This document shows, one piece after another, positions 9,672 through 18,185 of a stretch of 64,000 bases of DNA. Source of the stretch: Demequina sp. TMPB413 (GTDB taxonomy: Bacteria; Actinomycetota; Actinomycetes; Actinomycetales; Demequinaceae); NCBI RefSeq assembly GCF_020447105.2, contig NZ_CP096184.1:682001-746000 (forward strand), read 5' to 3'. The stretch's first letter is position 1, and every line of letters begins with the position of its first letter. Under the pieces are notes generated by a model. The model did no database searches, had not been told where the DNA came from, and saw only the letters and a program-made list of their open reading frames with translations. The position numbers were made by a program, and so were the translations under genes.

Positions 9672-9700
9672 TCTGGTGTGGCCTCGTGCGGTGCGCGGCC

Positions 9701-10141
9701 TTACTTAATGAACTGGATGGCGAGCGGGATGCGGTAGTACTCACCATTGGCGGCCTTCACGCCCGCCACGAACGAGATGATGATCGCGTAGAGCACGTAC
9801 AGGCCCCACAGCGGCAGCGTGACCGCGAGGCCCACCACGAACAGCAACAGGCCGAGCACGACGGCGCCTGCACCGAACACGAGCGCGGTGATCTGCAGGT
9901 TCAGATTCTGCTTGCCATGATGCGCCACGAGTGCCGAGCGGTCCTTATAGACCAGCCAGATCACCAGCGGGGCGACAAAGGCGATGGTGCCAGCGCTGAC
10001 CAGGGACGCGACGGCGGCGATGACGTGCGCCAGCATTGCCCAGGTGCGAGCCTCTGACTCGAGCATCGGCTGGACGGTGGGGGCGAAGGGGGCGGGGTTC
10101 TGAGCGCCCTGTTCAGGATCGGGGGAGGTGTTCTCTGTCAT
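9701..10141 (-). CDS. DUF4870 domain membrane protein (paralog 1)
   Basis: 146 residues from ATG at 10139-10141. A hydrophilic N-terminus (about 28 residues) precedes ARTWAMLAHVIAAVASLVS and the DUF4870 signature LVIWLVYKDRSALVAHHGKQNLNLQI, then two or three further membrane helices and the tail NGEYYRIPLAIQFIK. The function of DUF4870 proteins is not established. It is the third of three consecutive paralogs on this strand, and a terminator separates it from the second. Confidence 0.85.
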   Translation of the reverse strand: MTENTSPDPEQGAQNPAPFAPTVQPMLESEARTWAMLAHVIAAVASLVSAGTIAFVAPLVIWLVYKDRSALVAHHGKQNLNLQITALVFGAGAVVLGLLLFVVGLAVTLPLWGLYVLYAIIISFVAGVKAANGEYYRIPLAIQFIK

Positions 10142-10162
10142 GTCTCTACTGTGCCAAAAAGC

Positions 10163-10206
10163 CTCAGGGCCCCGCATCGGCCTTGTGACCGATTCGGGGC
10201 CCTGAG
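10163..10206 (-). terminator. Strong rho-independent terminator between DUF4870 genes
   Basis: CTCAGGGCCCCG (10163-10174) and CGGGGCCCTGAG (10195-10206) form a 12-bp stem; on the minus strand it is followed by GGCTTTTTGG. It would end transcription of the 10232-10943 pair just before paralog 1 starts. Confidence 0.8.
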
Positions 10207-10231
10207 GGTGGTCAGGGTGAAACCCTGAGAG

Positions 10232-10594
10232 TTACTTGATGAGGCGCCAGTTCAGCGGATAGCGGTAGGTCTCGTGCTTGTTGGCCTTGATGGCAGCTTG
10301 AATGCAGAAGATCAGGGCGATGACCCAGACCGCGAAGCCTGTGATCAGGCCCAGGCCAAAGACGGGGATGAGGATGGTCGAGGCGACGTAGCCGATGGTG
10401 ACCAAGATCGAGAAGTTGAGGGCTTCCTTCGCCTCAGTGTCAACGAATGCGCTGCGGTCCTTGCCGACGAGCCAGAAGATCAGCGGGGGGAGGAATCCGA
10501 AAAGGATGATCCCCGCGTGGCTGAGGGTCGCGTAGAGCCGCTCGTCGGACTCGCTGAGCGGGGCCGCTGCTGCGGGAGGGGGCGTTTCAGTCAT
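10232..10594 (-). CDS. DUF4870 domain membrane protein (paralog 2)
   Basis: 120 residues. MTETPPPAAAAPLSESDERLYATLSHAG leads into FLPPLIFWLVGKDRSAFVDTEAKEALNFSI, the DUF4870 signature, followed by two helices and HETYRYPLNWRLIK. The start codon lies inside the 3' end of paralog 3 (8-nt overlap), so the two are probably co-translated. Function unknown; the conserved WLVxKDRSAxV motif is shared with paralog 1. Confidence 0.87.
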   Translation of the reverse strand: MTETPPPAAAAPLSESDERLYATLSHAGIILFGFLPPLIFWLVGKDRSAFVDTEAKEALNFSILVTIGYVASTILIPVFGLGLITGFAVWVIALIFCIQAAIKANKHETYRYPLNWRLIK

Positions 10595-10943
10595 GTGTTT
10601 TCACCACTTTGAGTTGGAACGGATAGTGTGCGGGATTGCCCTGCCGCGCCAGCCAAAACCCTGCCAAACTGAAGTAGATCGCGACGACGGGAACCACCCA
10701 CAGCGCCAATGTACCGAGAAAGCCGACGAAAGGCACATACATTTTCACGACGACGGCCGCGATTGCCGCGCAGACCAGCGCGGAAGCGAAGTTCGCCGCC
10801 TTCGCCGCCTCCGTCGCGGCAAAGGGATCACTCCGTCTGCGCGCCACATAAACGAGCGCAGGAATCACCGGGCCCGTCATCGCGCCGAGGTGCCCGAGCG
10901 CGGCCGCCGCGGTGCTTGCGCGGCTGTGTGCCGTGTAGGTCAT
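10587..10943 (-). CDS. DUF4870-like membrane protein (paralog 3, diverged)
   Basis: 118 residues from ATG at 10941-10943. It has the same topology as its neighbours (SRASTAAAALGHLGAMTGPVIPALVYVARRRSDPFAATEAAKAANFAS, two more helices, PAHYPFQLKVVKTHD), but the WLVxKDRS motif is replaced by YVARRRSDPF. It is the first gene of a two-gene unit with paralog 2 and is divergent from hrcA. The longer frame to 11030 runs into the hrcA promoter and is not used. Confidence 0.75.
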   Translation of the reverse strand: MTYTAHSRASTAAAALGHLGAMTGPVIPALVYVARRRSDPFAATEAAKAANFASALVCAAIAAVVVKMYVPFVGFLGTLALWVVPVVAIYFSLAGFWLARQGNPAHYPFQLKVVKTHD

Positions 10944-11014
10944 GTCGCCTCCGCACCACACGCTAGCGCGACGAGACGCGCGATCGGACCCAGTGCGCGG
11001 ATCACTGCGTAGAA

Positions 11015-11041
11015 TTAGCACTCGCAGCAACTGAGTGCCAA
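11015..11041 (+). promoter_or_regulatory. CIRCE operator of hrcA-dnaJ
   Basis: TTAGCACTC-N9-GAGTGCCAA, matching the CIRCE consensus TTAGCACTC-N9-GAGTGCTAA with one mismatch. A TAGAAT -10-like hexamer (11010-11015) overlaps its left end. HrcA bound here would repress its own operon, with release on heat shock. Confidence 0.93.
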
Positions 11042-11052
11042 TGGGAGGTGGA

Positions 11053-12060
11053 ATGAGCGACGACAGGCGCGAGGCGATCTTGAGGGCGATTGTCGAAGGC
11101 TACGTCTCTACCAGCGAGCCCGTCGGGTCCAAGGCGCTGGCACAGCACCACAACCTCGGGGTGTCTCCCGCGACCATCCGCAACGATATGGCCGCTCTGG
11201 AGGAAGAGGGACTCATTGCGCAGCCCCACACCTCTGCTGGGCGCATCCCCACCGACAAGGGCTATCGCTACTTTGTGGACATGCTCGCCGCGGCGGCGCT
11301 GCAGGACAGCCACAAGCGCGCCATCTCGACCTTCCTATCGGACGCCGTTGACCTCAATGACGTGGTGGAGCGTTCGGTGCGGCTGCTGAGCCAACTCACC
11401 CGCCAAGTGGCCGTGGTGCAGTACCCCTCACTCAGGGAAAGCCCCGTGCGCCGGGTGGAACTCGTGCGCATGACGAGCGACCGCGCGCTTGCCGTGGTGG
11501 TGAGCGCCGACGCCAGGGTCGAGCAAGCTACCGTGTCGGTCCCGGAGGACGTGTCGGAAGACGAGTTCGAGCGGATCGCTCGCGAACTCAATGAGACCGC
11601 GTCGGGCCTGACCCCGCAGCCGCTCGAATCGGCCCTCGCGGCCTGGACCGAGCGCCACGCGACGCACGCATGGTTAGCCGAGGTCGCGTCGTCCGTAGTG
11701 GGCGCCGCCCGCGGCGGGACTATCGAACGCGTTGTCTTCTCTGGCACCGGTAACCTCACCAGGGCCGGATCCGACCTCAAGGCCGACGCGGTGTCGTCGA
11801 TTCTTGATGCTCTTGAGGAACAGGTCGTGCTGTTGCGGTTGTTGCACGAGATGGCATTAGAGGGAGGCGTGTCTGTGCGCATCGGCCGGGAGACCGGCCA
11901 CGCGGCGCTAGCGGGCACGTCGATCGTGGCGGCGGGGTACGGAAATGTTGCCTCGCCCGCATTGTTAGGAGCGCTCGGACCGATGCGCATGGACTATCCG
12001 GGAACGATGGCCGCGGTGAGAGCCGTGGCCCGTTACCTGTCGAAAGTGGTGGAGACGTGA
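11053..12060 (+). CDS. hrcA: Heat-inducible transcriptional repressor HrcA
   Basis: 335 residues beginning MSDDRREAILRAIVEGYVSTSEPVGSKAL, a winged-helix domain with SPATIRNDMAALEEEGLIAQPHTSAGRIPTDKGYRYFVD, the HrcA hallmark, then the GAF-like dimerisation domain ending in PGTMAAVRAVARYLS. The ATG at 11053 follows GGGAGGTGG; the upstream ATG at 11041 overlaps the CIRCE and is less likely. HrcA binds CIRCE. Its stop overlaps the dnaJ GTG by 4 nt. Confidence 0.96.
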   Translation: MSDDRREAILRAIVEGYVSTSEPVGSKALAQHHNLGVSPATIRNDMAALEEEGLIAQPHTSAGRIPTDKGYRYFVDMLAAAALQDSHKRAISTFLSDAVDLNDVVERSVRLLSQLTRQVAVVQYPSLRESPVRRVELVRMTSDRALAVVVSADARVEQATVSVPEDVSEDEFERIARELNETASGLTPQPLESALAAWTERHATHAWLAEVASSVVGAARGGTIERVVFSGTGNLTRAGSDLKADAVSSILDALEEQVVLLRLLHEMALEGGVSVRIGRETGHAALAGTSIVAAGYGNVASPALLGALGPMRMDYPGTMAAVRAVARYLSKVVET

Positions 12061-13187
12061 AGGACTATTACGCCGTGCTCGGTGTGCCGAGAACAGCGAC
12101 AGAGGCCGAGATCAAGAAGGCCTATCGCAAACTGGCACGCGAGCTGCACCCCGACGTGGCGGGGCCAGAGGCGGGAGATCGCTTCAAAGACGTCGCCGCC
12201 GCCTACGAGGTGCTCGGCAACGCGGACAAGCGCGCGCAGTTCGACAGGGGGGTTGATCCCAGGGGAGGCAACTCGTCGGCAGGCGCAGGCGCCGGGTTTG
12301 GCTTCGAGGACATCTTCGAGACGTTCTTCGGTTCTTCGATGGGAGGCTCGGCCCGCAGGGGTCCAGCGTCTCGCACCCAACGCGGGGGAGACTCGCTCGT
12401 CGAGGTGGACGTCACACTGGAAGAGGCGGTCTTTGGAGTTCACCGCGAGGTGATGGTGGACCTCGCCGAGGTGTGCACCACGTGTGACGGGACGTGCTGC
12501 TCGCCTGGCACACAGCCCGCCACCTGCCCCCAGTGCAACGGTGCAGGCGTGGTGCAGCGAGTCGCGCGCTCGCTGCTCGGCCAAGTGATGACCACCGCGC
12601 CGTGCCCCCGCTGCGGCGGCTACGGCTCGATCATCGAGAGCCCATGCACCACGTGTTCCGGGCAGGGGCGCACCAGGGAGCGCAGGTCGATCGAGATCGA
12701 CATCCCGGCCGGAGTGGAGACGGGCACCCGTATCCGCTTGTCTGGGATGGGCGACGCCGGGCCAGGAGGAGGCCCACGCGGCGACCTCTACATCGAGATT
12801 CGCGAGCGTCCGCACGAGTCCTTCGAGCGCAGGGGAGACGATCTCCACTGCACGCTGGAACTGCCCATGACCGCCGCCGCGCTCGGCACCGTCGCCACCG
12901 TTGAGACGCTCGACGGGCCGCACGAGATCGACGTCCGGCCGGGAACCCACGCGGGCTCGACCGTCACGCTCAAGGGCCTCGGCGTCGGCCGTTTGCAACG
13001 CCCCGGCCGAGGAAACCTTCACGTGCACCTCGACATCCAAACCCCAAGCGAACTCGACGAAGCACAGACGGAGTTGCTGACCCAGTTGGCGCGATTGCGC
13101 GGCGAGGAGTTCCCTGAGGCACGCCTCGCGCCGCTCGGGGGCGGCGTGTTCTCGCGTCTGCGCGAAGCCTTTATGGGTCGCGGTTAG
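12057..13187 (+). CDS. dnaJ: Chaperone protein DnaJ (actinobacterial DnaJ2 type)
   Basis: 376 residues. The J domain (1-65) has the HPD triad in ARELHPDVAG. A Gly-rich segment (GGNSSAGAGAGFGFEDIFETFFG) is followed by a zinc-binding region with four Cys pairs: CTTCDGTC, CPQCNGAG, CPRCGGYG and CTTCSGQG. C-terminal beta domains complete it. The first Cys repeat ends in Cys instead of Gly. The hrcA-dnaJ arrangement indicates a heat-regulated co-chaperone for DnaK. The downstream rsmE starts 12 nt later. Confidence 0.95.
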   Translation: MKDYYAVLGVPRTATEAEIKKAYRKLARELHPDVAGPEAGDRFKDVAAAYEVLGNADKRAQFDRGVDPRGGNSSAGAGAGFGFEDIFETFFGSSMGGSARRGPASRTQRGGDSLVEVDVTLEEAVFGVHREVMVDLAEVCTTCDGTCCSPGTQPATCPQCNGAGVVQRVARSLLGQVMTTAPCPRCGGYGSIIESPCTTCSGQGRTRERRSIEIDIPAGVETGTRIRLSGMGDAGPGGGPRGDLYIEIRERPHESFERRGDDLHCTLELPMTAAALGTVATVETLDGPHEIDVRPGTHAGSTVTLKGLGVGRLQRPGRGNLHVHLDIQTPSELDEAQTELLTQLARLRGEEFPEARLAPLGGGVFSRLREAFMGRG

Positions 13188-13199
13188 GAACACTCAGGC

Positions 13200-13979
13200 G
13201 TGAGCGCTCCCGTCTTCCTGAGTCCAGAGGTTGCCGACGCTGCGGTAGGTGACGTGGTGGCGTTGCGCGGCGCGGAGGCGCGCCACGCGGGCACCGTACA
13301 GCGCCGCGGCGTGGGAGAGCGCGTCGATGTCGTTGATGGCAAGGGGCGTCGCGCCACAGGGGTCATCACGCAGGTGACAACCGACCGGATCGACGTCGCG
13401 ATCGACTTTGTCGCCGTGGATCGCGACCCCCCGGTGACTCTGGTCCAGGCTCTTGCCAAGGGGGGCCGCGACGAGCAGGCGGTCGAATCAGCGACGGAAC
13501 TTGGCGTCACGAGGATCGTGCCGTGGGCCGCTGCGCGCTCGATCGTGCAGTGGAAGGGCCCCAAGGTGGACAAGGGGAGGGCGGCATGGGAGTCGCTCGC
13601 CCTCGCAGCCACGAAGCAGAGCCGTCGTGCGCTCGTGCCGGAGGTTGCTCCGCTTGTCACCACCGCCCAGCTGGTGCGCGACGTGGAGTCGGCGGTGGCA
13701 ACCGGTCAGCGGGTGCTGGTGCTTCACGAAGTTGCCGCCACCGCGTTGACCTCCCTCACGTGGGCCAGGGATGACCAAGAAGTGTGGGTGATCGTGGGTC
13801 CCGAGGGAGGAATCTCCGATGCCGAGGTGGAGGCCCTGACCGCGGTAGGCGCTGAGTCTGTGGTGCTCGGCCCGCACGTGCTGAGGGCATCGTCGGCCGG
13901 CCCGGCGGCCCTCGCGGCCCTCGCGGTGTTACGCGGTACGTGGTCGAGTTCGCCGTCGAGCAATACCCTGGACTCATGA
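13200..13979 (+). CDS. rsmE: 16S rRNA (uracil1498-N3)-methyltransferase
   Basis: 259 residues, GTG start. It has an N-terminal PUA-like domain (AVGDVVALRGAEARHAGTVQR) and a C-terminal SPOUT methyltransferase fold with the knot signature VGPEGGISDAEVEAL and LGPHVLRASSAGPAALA. Mid-domain GGRDEQAVESATELGVTRIVPW is typical of RsmE. It is the third gene of the hrcA unit and overlaps the HIT gene by 4 nt (ATGA). Confidence 0.95.
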   Translation: MSAPVFLSPEVADAAVGDVVALRGAEARHAGTVQRRGVGERVDVVDGKGRRATGVITQVTTDRIDVAIDFVAVDRDPPVTLVQALAKGGRDEQAVESATELGVTRIVPWAAARSIVQWKGPKVDKGRAAWESLALAATKQSRRALVPEVAPLVTTAQLVRDVESAVATGQRVLVLHEVAATALTSLTWARDDQEVWVIVGPEGGISDAEVEALTAVGAESVVLGPHVLRASSAGPAALAALAVLRGTWSSSPSSNTLDS

Positions 13980-14314
13980 CCGATTGCCTTTTCTGCCGCA
14001 TTGCGGCCGGCGAGATCCCCGCCGACGTTGTCGCACGCACGGATACCGTGATCGCTTTTCGCGACATTCAGCCAAAAGCCCCGACGCACGTGCTCGTGGT
14101 GCCCGTGGTGCACCTTAAGAACGTCACGGACCTCGCTGCTGAGCGCCCGGAACTTCTTGCTGAGATGATCGAGGTCGCACAACAGGTCGCCGATGCCGAG
14201 ACCGATGGCCAGTTCCGCTTGGTCTTCAACACAGGACCTCAGGCTGGCCAGACGGTGTTCCACGTCCACGGCCACGTGCTGGGCGGCGGCGACCTCAAGT
14301 GGGAGAACGCGTGA
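13976..14314 (+). CDS. HIT-family nucleotide-binding protein
   Basis: 112 residues starting MTDCLFCRIAAGEIPADVVA. It has the N-terminal zinc-type Cys pair (CLFC), the histidine triad HVHGHVLGGG near the end, and the conserved HVLVVPVVHLKN strand-loop. Members hydrolyse or bind nucleoside phosphoramidates and dinucleotides. The ATG at 13976 overlaps the rsmE stop; the GTG-led extension from 13940 lies within rsmE. Confidence 0.94.
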   Translation: MTDCLFCRIAAGEIPADVVARTDTVIAFRDIQPKAPTHVLVVPVVHLKNVTDLAAERPELLAEMIEVAQQVADAETDGQFRLVFNTGPQAGQTVFHVHGHVLGGGDLKWENA

Positions 14315-15399
14315 GTTCCTCTCGAGTCGTCATTGTTGATGACGCCGCCACCATGCCTGCCCTCCTTGGCACCTCAGACGCCGTGCTCAAAGAGGTCGAG
14401 CGCGCCTTCCCTGGGGTCGACGTCCTGGTGCGCGGCAACCACATTTCCATGACGGGCGACGACGCCGACGTGTCGGAATGCGCCGCCGCATTCGAAGAAC
14501 TCCGCTCCCTGCTGGCCGCGGGAGTGCCGCTCACGCCGCAGGTAGCCAAGGAGTCGATCAGGATGCTTCAGGGCGCGCGCTCAGCAGTGGCCGCCGCCAG
14601 CCACGACGGCGAGGCGAGCGAGGCGCGCTCGGATTCTGTAGCGATCCTGTCGCGGTCGATCCTCAGCTCGCGCGGCAGGACGATCCGCCCCAAGACCGAG
14701 GGGCAGGCCGCCTATGTGCAGCAAATCGAGCGCCACACCGTCACGTTCGGCATCGGACCTGCAGGTACAGGGAAGACCTACCTCGCGATGGCTCAAGCCG
14801 TCGCGGCGCTCCAATCGAAGAGGGTCTCCCGCATCATCCTGACGCGGCCGGCCGTCGAGGCTGGCGAGCGCCTCGGGTTCTTGCCAGGCACGCTGTCCGA
14901 GAAGATCGACCCCTACCTGCGTCCGCTCTACGACGCTCTTCACGACATGGTCGACCCCGAGTCGATTCCCAGGCTCATCGAGGCTGGCACCATCGAGGTG
15001 GCGCCGCTCGCGTACATGCGCGGGCGTACGCTCAACGACGCGTTCATCATTCTTGATGAGGCCCAGAACACCACCCGCGAGCAGATGAAGATGTTCCTCA
15101 CGCGCCTCGGTTTCGGTTCGACCATGGTGGTCACGGGCGATGTCACCCAGGTCGACCTGCCGGGAGGGACCACGTCGGGACTTCGCGCGGCGCGAGACAT
15201 CCTGCAAGGCATCGACGACATCGGGTTCAGCGAGCTTGGTGCACAGGACGTGGTGCGGCACAGGCTGGTGAGCGACATCATCACGGCGTACGCGAGCGAC
15301 GAGGCACAGCGGGAGCGTGCGCCGCGAGGCGGCCAGCAGCGCCGCTTTGCGCGGCCAACTGAGCATCGCGCAGCCCCCCACAAGGAGAACGACGCATGA
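14311..15399 (+). CDS. phoH: PhoH-like ATPase
   Basis: 362 residues from the GTG at 14311, which overlaps the HIT stop (GTGA). An N-terminal KH-like segment ([15 protein letters not shown]) is followed by the PhoH ATPase core: [21 protein letters not shown] (Walker A), [22 protein letters not shown] (Walker B) and [19 protein letters not shown]. PhoH/YbeZ proteins partner with YbeY in rRNA processing, and ybeY is indeed next with a 4-nt overlap. A GTG at 14299 is an alternative start. Confidence 0.95.
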   Translation: MSSSRVVIVDDAATMPALLGTSDAVLKEVERAFPGVDVLVRGNHISMTGDDADVSECAAAFEELRSLLAAGVPLTPQVAKESIRMLQGARSAVAAASHDGEASEARSDSVAILSRSILSSRGRTIRPKTEGQAAYVQQIERHTVTFGIGPAGTGKTYLAMAQAVAALQSKRVSRIILTRPAVEAGERLGFLPGTLSEKIDPYLRPLYDALHDMVDPESIPRLIEAGTIEVAPLAYMRGRTLNDAFIILDEAQNTTREQMKMFLTRLGFGSTMVVTGDVTQVDLPGGTTSGLRAARDILQGIDDIGFSELGAQDVVRHRLVSDIITAYASDEAQRERAPRGGQQRRFARPTEHRAAPHKENDA

Positions 15400-15848
15400 T
15401 CGAGGTCAACAACGAGACGGACGCCGTCATCGACGAGGCGGAGTTCGCGGCCCTTGGCGCCTTCGTCCTGGGCCAGATGCACGTGGCGCCCGACGCCGAG
15501 TTGGCGATCCTCTTTGTGGACGAGGCCGCGATGGAGGACCTCCACCTCAAGTGGATGGACGAGCCTGGCCCCACCGACGTGCTGAGCTTCCCGATGGACG
15601 AGTTGCGGCCAGGGACTGCTGACACGCCGACGCCCGCCGGGCTGCTCGGGGACATCGTGGTGTGCCCGACGGTCGCGGCCACGCAGGCGAAGGCGGCAGG
15701 CCACAGCGCAGAAGAAGAGATGCTCCTGCTCACGACGCACGGCATTCTTCACCTGCTCGGCTTCGACCACGCCGAGCCGGAAGAGGAGAAGGAGATGTTC
15801 GCGCTTCAGCGCAACCTTCTGCTCACGTTCTTGGCGCAGAGGGCCTGA
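15396..15848 (+). CDS. ybeY: Endoribonuclease YbeY (rRNA maturation factor)
   Basis: 150 residues; an AAGGAGAA site precedes the ATG. The zinc-binding motif HGxxHLxGxDH is present as [11 protein letters not shown], and the [11 protein letters not shown] segment is conserved. YbeY trims 16S rRNA 3' ends and takes part in ribosome quality control. It sits between phoH and the CNNM gene in the standard order. Confidence 0.96.
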   Translation: MIEVNNETDAVIDEAEFAALGAFVLGQMHVAPDAELAILFVDEAAMEDLHLKWMDEPGPTDVLSFPMDELRPGTADTPTPAGLLGDIVVCPTVAATQAKAAGHSAEEEMLLLTTHGILHLLGFDHAEPEEEKEMFALQRNLLLTFLAQRA

Positions 15849-17186
15849 GTGAGTAGCGAAGCCATCACCCTGCTCGTTTCCTTCGGCCTGGCGAGCATGA
15901 TCGGGGCCGCCGTGATGCATGCCATCGTGGCCGCGTTCGAGCAGTTGCCTCACGCGCGTGAACGCGTGATGGGCGAGGCTCAACGCGCCGATGGCCGCCC
16001 CACTCAAGCCGCGAAGCTTGCCCGCGACACCGATGAGGTGGCGAACGCTGCATCCGTTGTGTACGCCTCCCTCGAAGCGGTGGCGCTCGTGTCGTGGAGC
16101 GTCCTCGCATGGACGTGGGGGCGGGACCTTGGGTGGCCGGGTTGGGTGGCGGCGCTTGTCACCATGGCGCTCGCCGCCGCGTACTCGCTGTTGCTGGTGC
16201 GCGCGGCCCCCAGGGTGATCGCCCGTGCGCACCCCGAGACGACCGTCCGCGTGCTTGCCCCCATCGGTGTGGCGCTCATCTCCTTGTCGACGCCGGTGCG
16301 CGCCATCATTCCCGCCCTGAGAATGCCCGCCCTGTCGGAGGCGGAAGACCTCGTCGAGCAGGCCCAAGACGCGCTCGAAGACGAAGACGCCGAACTCTTG
16401 CGGGGCGTCGTGAATCTTGGCGACACGCTTGCCCGAGAGGTGATGGTTCCGCGCACCGACATGGTGACCATCGCGTCGGGTACCCCGCTGCGCAAGGCCA
16501 TGTTGCTCTTCATGCGGTCGGGATTTTCGCGGGTGCCGGTCATTGGGGACAACACCGATGACGTGCGCGGCCTGTTGTATCTCAAGGACGTGGTGCGGGC
16601 GACGTGGGACCGGCAGGAGGCGTTGGACACTCCCGTTGACGACCTCATGCGGGAGCCAGTGTTCTTGCCCGAGTCGATTCCGGCAGACGACCTGCTCCGC
16701 CGCATGCAGGACGAGGTCTTCCACATGGCGATCGTCATCGACGAGTTTGGTGGAGTCGCCGGGCTGGTGACCATTGAGGACGCGCTCGAGGAGATCGTCG
16801 GTGAACTCACCGACGAGCACGACCGCGCAGAGCCGCAAGTCATCGACCTTGGCGGCGGACGCTTCCGCGTTCCTGCGCGCCTCGCGATCGACGAACTGGG
16901 CGAACTCTTCGACATCGAGATCGAGGACGACGACGTGGATACCGCGGCCGGTTTGCTCACCAAGGCGCTGGGGAAGGTGCCGATTCCTGGGTCCACTGCT
17001 CAGGCACATGGCTTGACGCTCACGGCTGAGCGGGCGGAGGGCCGTAGGCGTAGGCTCACGTGGCTACTGGTCGAGCGAACCCCGGCCGCCACAGCAGACG
17101 CCGACGACGCTGAGTCACCTTCGGAGGGTCGGAACCGATCGTCTGGCCGCTCTAATGGAAGAAGAAGGTCCTCCTCAGATGACTGA
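15849..17186 (+). CDS. CNNM/CorC-family hemolysin-like membrane protein (DUF21-CBS-CorC_HlyC)
   Basis: 445 residues, GTG start immediately after the ybeY stop. There is a DUF21 membrane domain with helices near residues 5-27, 75-95, 100-118 and 130-155. Two CBS domains follow (EVMVPRTDMVTIASGTPLRKAM and DLMREPVFLPESIPADDLLRRMQ), then a transporter-associated domain (DEFGGVAGLVTIEDALEEIVGEL). The family is linked to magnesium or cobalt transport. The Ser/Arg-rich C-terminus overlaps the era start. Confidence 0.93.
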   Translation: MSSEAITLLVSFGLASMIGAAVMHAIVAAFEQLPHARERVMGEAQRADGRPTQAAKLARDTDEVANAASVVYASLEAVALVSWSVLAWTWGRDLGWPGWVAALVTMALAAAYSLLLVRAAPRVIARAHPETTVRVLAPIGVALISLSTPVRAIIPALRMPALSEAEDLVEQAQDALEDEDAELLRGVVNLGDTLAREVMVPRTDMVTIASGTPLRKAMLLFMRSGFSRVPVIGDNTDDVRGLLYLKDVVRATWDRQEALDTPVDDLMREPVFLPESIPADDLLRRMQDEVFHMAIVIDEFGGVAGLVTIEDALEEIVGELTDEHDRAEPQVIDLGGGRFRVPARLAIDELGELFDIEIEDDDVDTAAGLLTKALGKVPIPGSTAQAHGLTLTAERAEGRRRRLTWLLVERTPAATADADDAESPSEGRNRSSGRSNGRRRSSSDD

Positions 17187-18084
17187 GTTTCGCTCCGGCT
17201 TCGCCGCGTTCGTGGGTCGCCCTAATGCTGGCAAGTCGACCCTGATGAACGCACTGGTAGGGGAGAAGGTCGCGATCATGTCGTCGCGACCCCAGACCAC
17301 GCGCCGCGCCATTCGCGGCATCGTCAATCGTGACGACGCCCAACTGGTGGTGGTGGATACCCCTGGTCTTCACCGTCCCCGCACGTTGCTGGGAGAGCGC
17401 CTCAATGATGTGGTGAGGGAGACCTTCGCCGAGGTGGACGTCATCGGCTTCTGCTTGCCTGCCGATGAGAAGGTCGGGCCTGGCGACAAGTGGATTGCTC
17501 GCGAGCTGAGCGAGGCCCGTGCGCCCGTCGTCGCGATCGTCACCAAGGTCGACAAGGTTTCCCGGGACGCCGTAGGAGCTCATCTCCTGGAGGTGCAGGC
17601 GCTCGGCGACTTCGCCGACATCGTCCCCGTCTCTTCGGTCGCGGGCATCCAAGTGGACGTCCTCACGGATGTGCTGGTGGGCCACCTTCCCGAGGGGCCG
17701 GTGCTGTACCGGGAGGGTGAGGTGACCGACGAGCCTGAGGACGTGATGGTCGCTGAACTCATCAGGGAGGCCGCGCTCGAGGGGGTGCGGGACGAGTTGC
17801 CCCACTCGATCGCCGTCATGGTCGAGGAGATGGTGGAGCGCGAGCAGGCGGCGGATGACCCACGTGTGCCGCTGTTGGAGATCCGCGCGCAGTTGTACGT
17901 CGAACGAGACAGCCAAAAGGGAATCATCATCGGCAAGGGCGGCTCACGGCTCAAGGAGGTTGGCGCGACGGCGCGCGCCGGAATTGAACGGCTCCTTGGG
18001 CGGCGCGTGTACCTCGACTTGCACGTGAAGATCGCCAAGGAGTGGCAACGCGACCCCAAGCAGTTGGGGCGGATGGGCTTTTGA
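17179..18084 (+). CDS. era: GTPase Era
   Basis: 301 residues from the ATG at 17179 (MTEFRSGFAAFVGRPNAGKSTL), 6-nt upstream of the previous stop, with AGAAGG as ribosome binding site. G motifs are GRPNAGKST, DTPGLHRP and TKVDK. The KH domain has IIIGKGGSRLKEVGATAR. Era binds the 3' end of 16S rRNA in 30S assembly. A start at 17155 would add eight non-conserved residues. Confidence 0.95.
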   Translation: MTEFRSGFAAFVGRPNAGKSTLMNALVGEKVAIMSSRPQTTRRAIRGIVNRDDAQLVVVDTPGLHRPRTLLGERLNDVVRETFAEVDVIGFCLPADEKVGPGDKWIARELSEARAPVVAIVTKVDKVSRDAVGAHLLEVQALGDFADIVPVSSVAGIQVDVLTDVLVGHLPEGPVLYREGEVTDEPEDVMVAELIREAALEGVRDELPHSIAVMVEEMVEREQAADDPRVPLLEIRAQLYVERDSQKGIIIGKGGSRLKEVGATARAGIERLLGRRVYLDLHVKIAKEWQRDPKQLGRMGF

Positions 18085-18185
18085 CAAGCGCCCTCTGAAC
18101 CGGTTCTATTGGGCACTGTGGTCGCGCTCTCACAGCGGCGCGCACCGCCCAGTTGCGGGATCGATTCTGCCCATGGAGGCGTGCA

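Noticed and set aside
14940..17009. Long open frame on the minus strand (689 codons) across phoH-ybeY-CNNM-era
   Set aside because: It is antisense to four well-recognised genes, has no family resemblance and arises from G/C-rich codon bias. The same holds for long antisense frames at 3447-4751, 12033-13193, 19845-21053 and 30856-32055.
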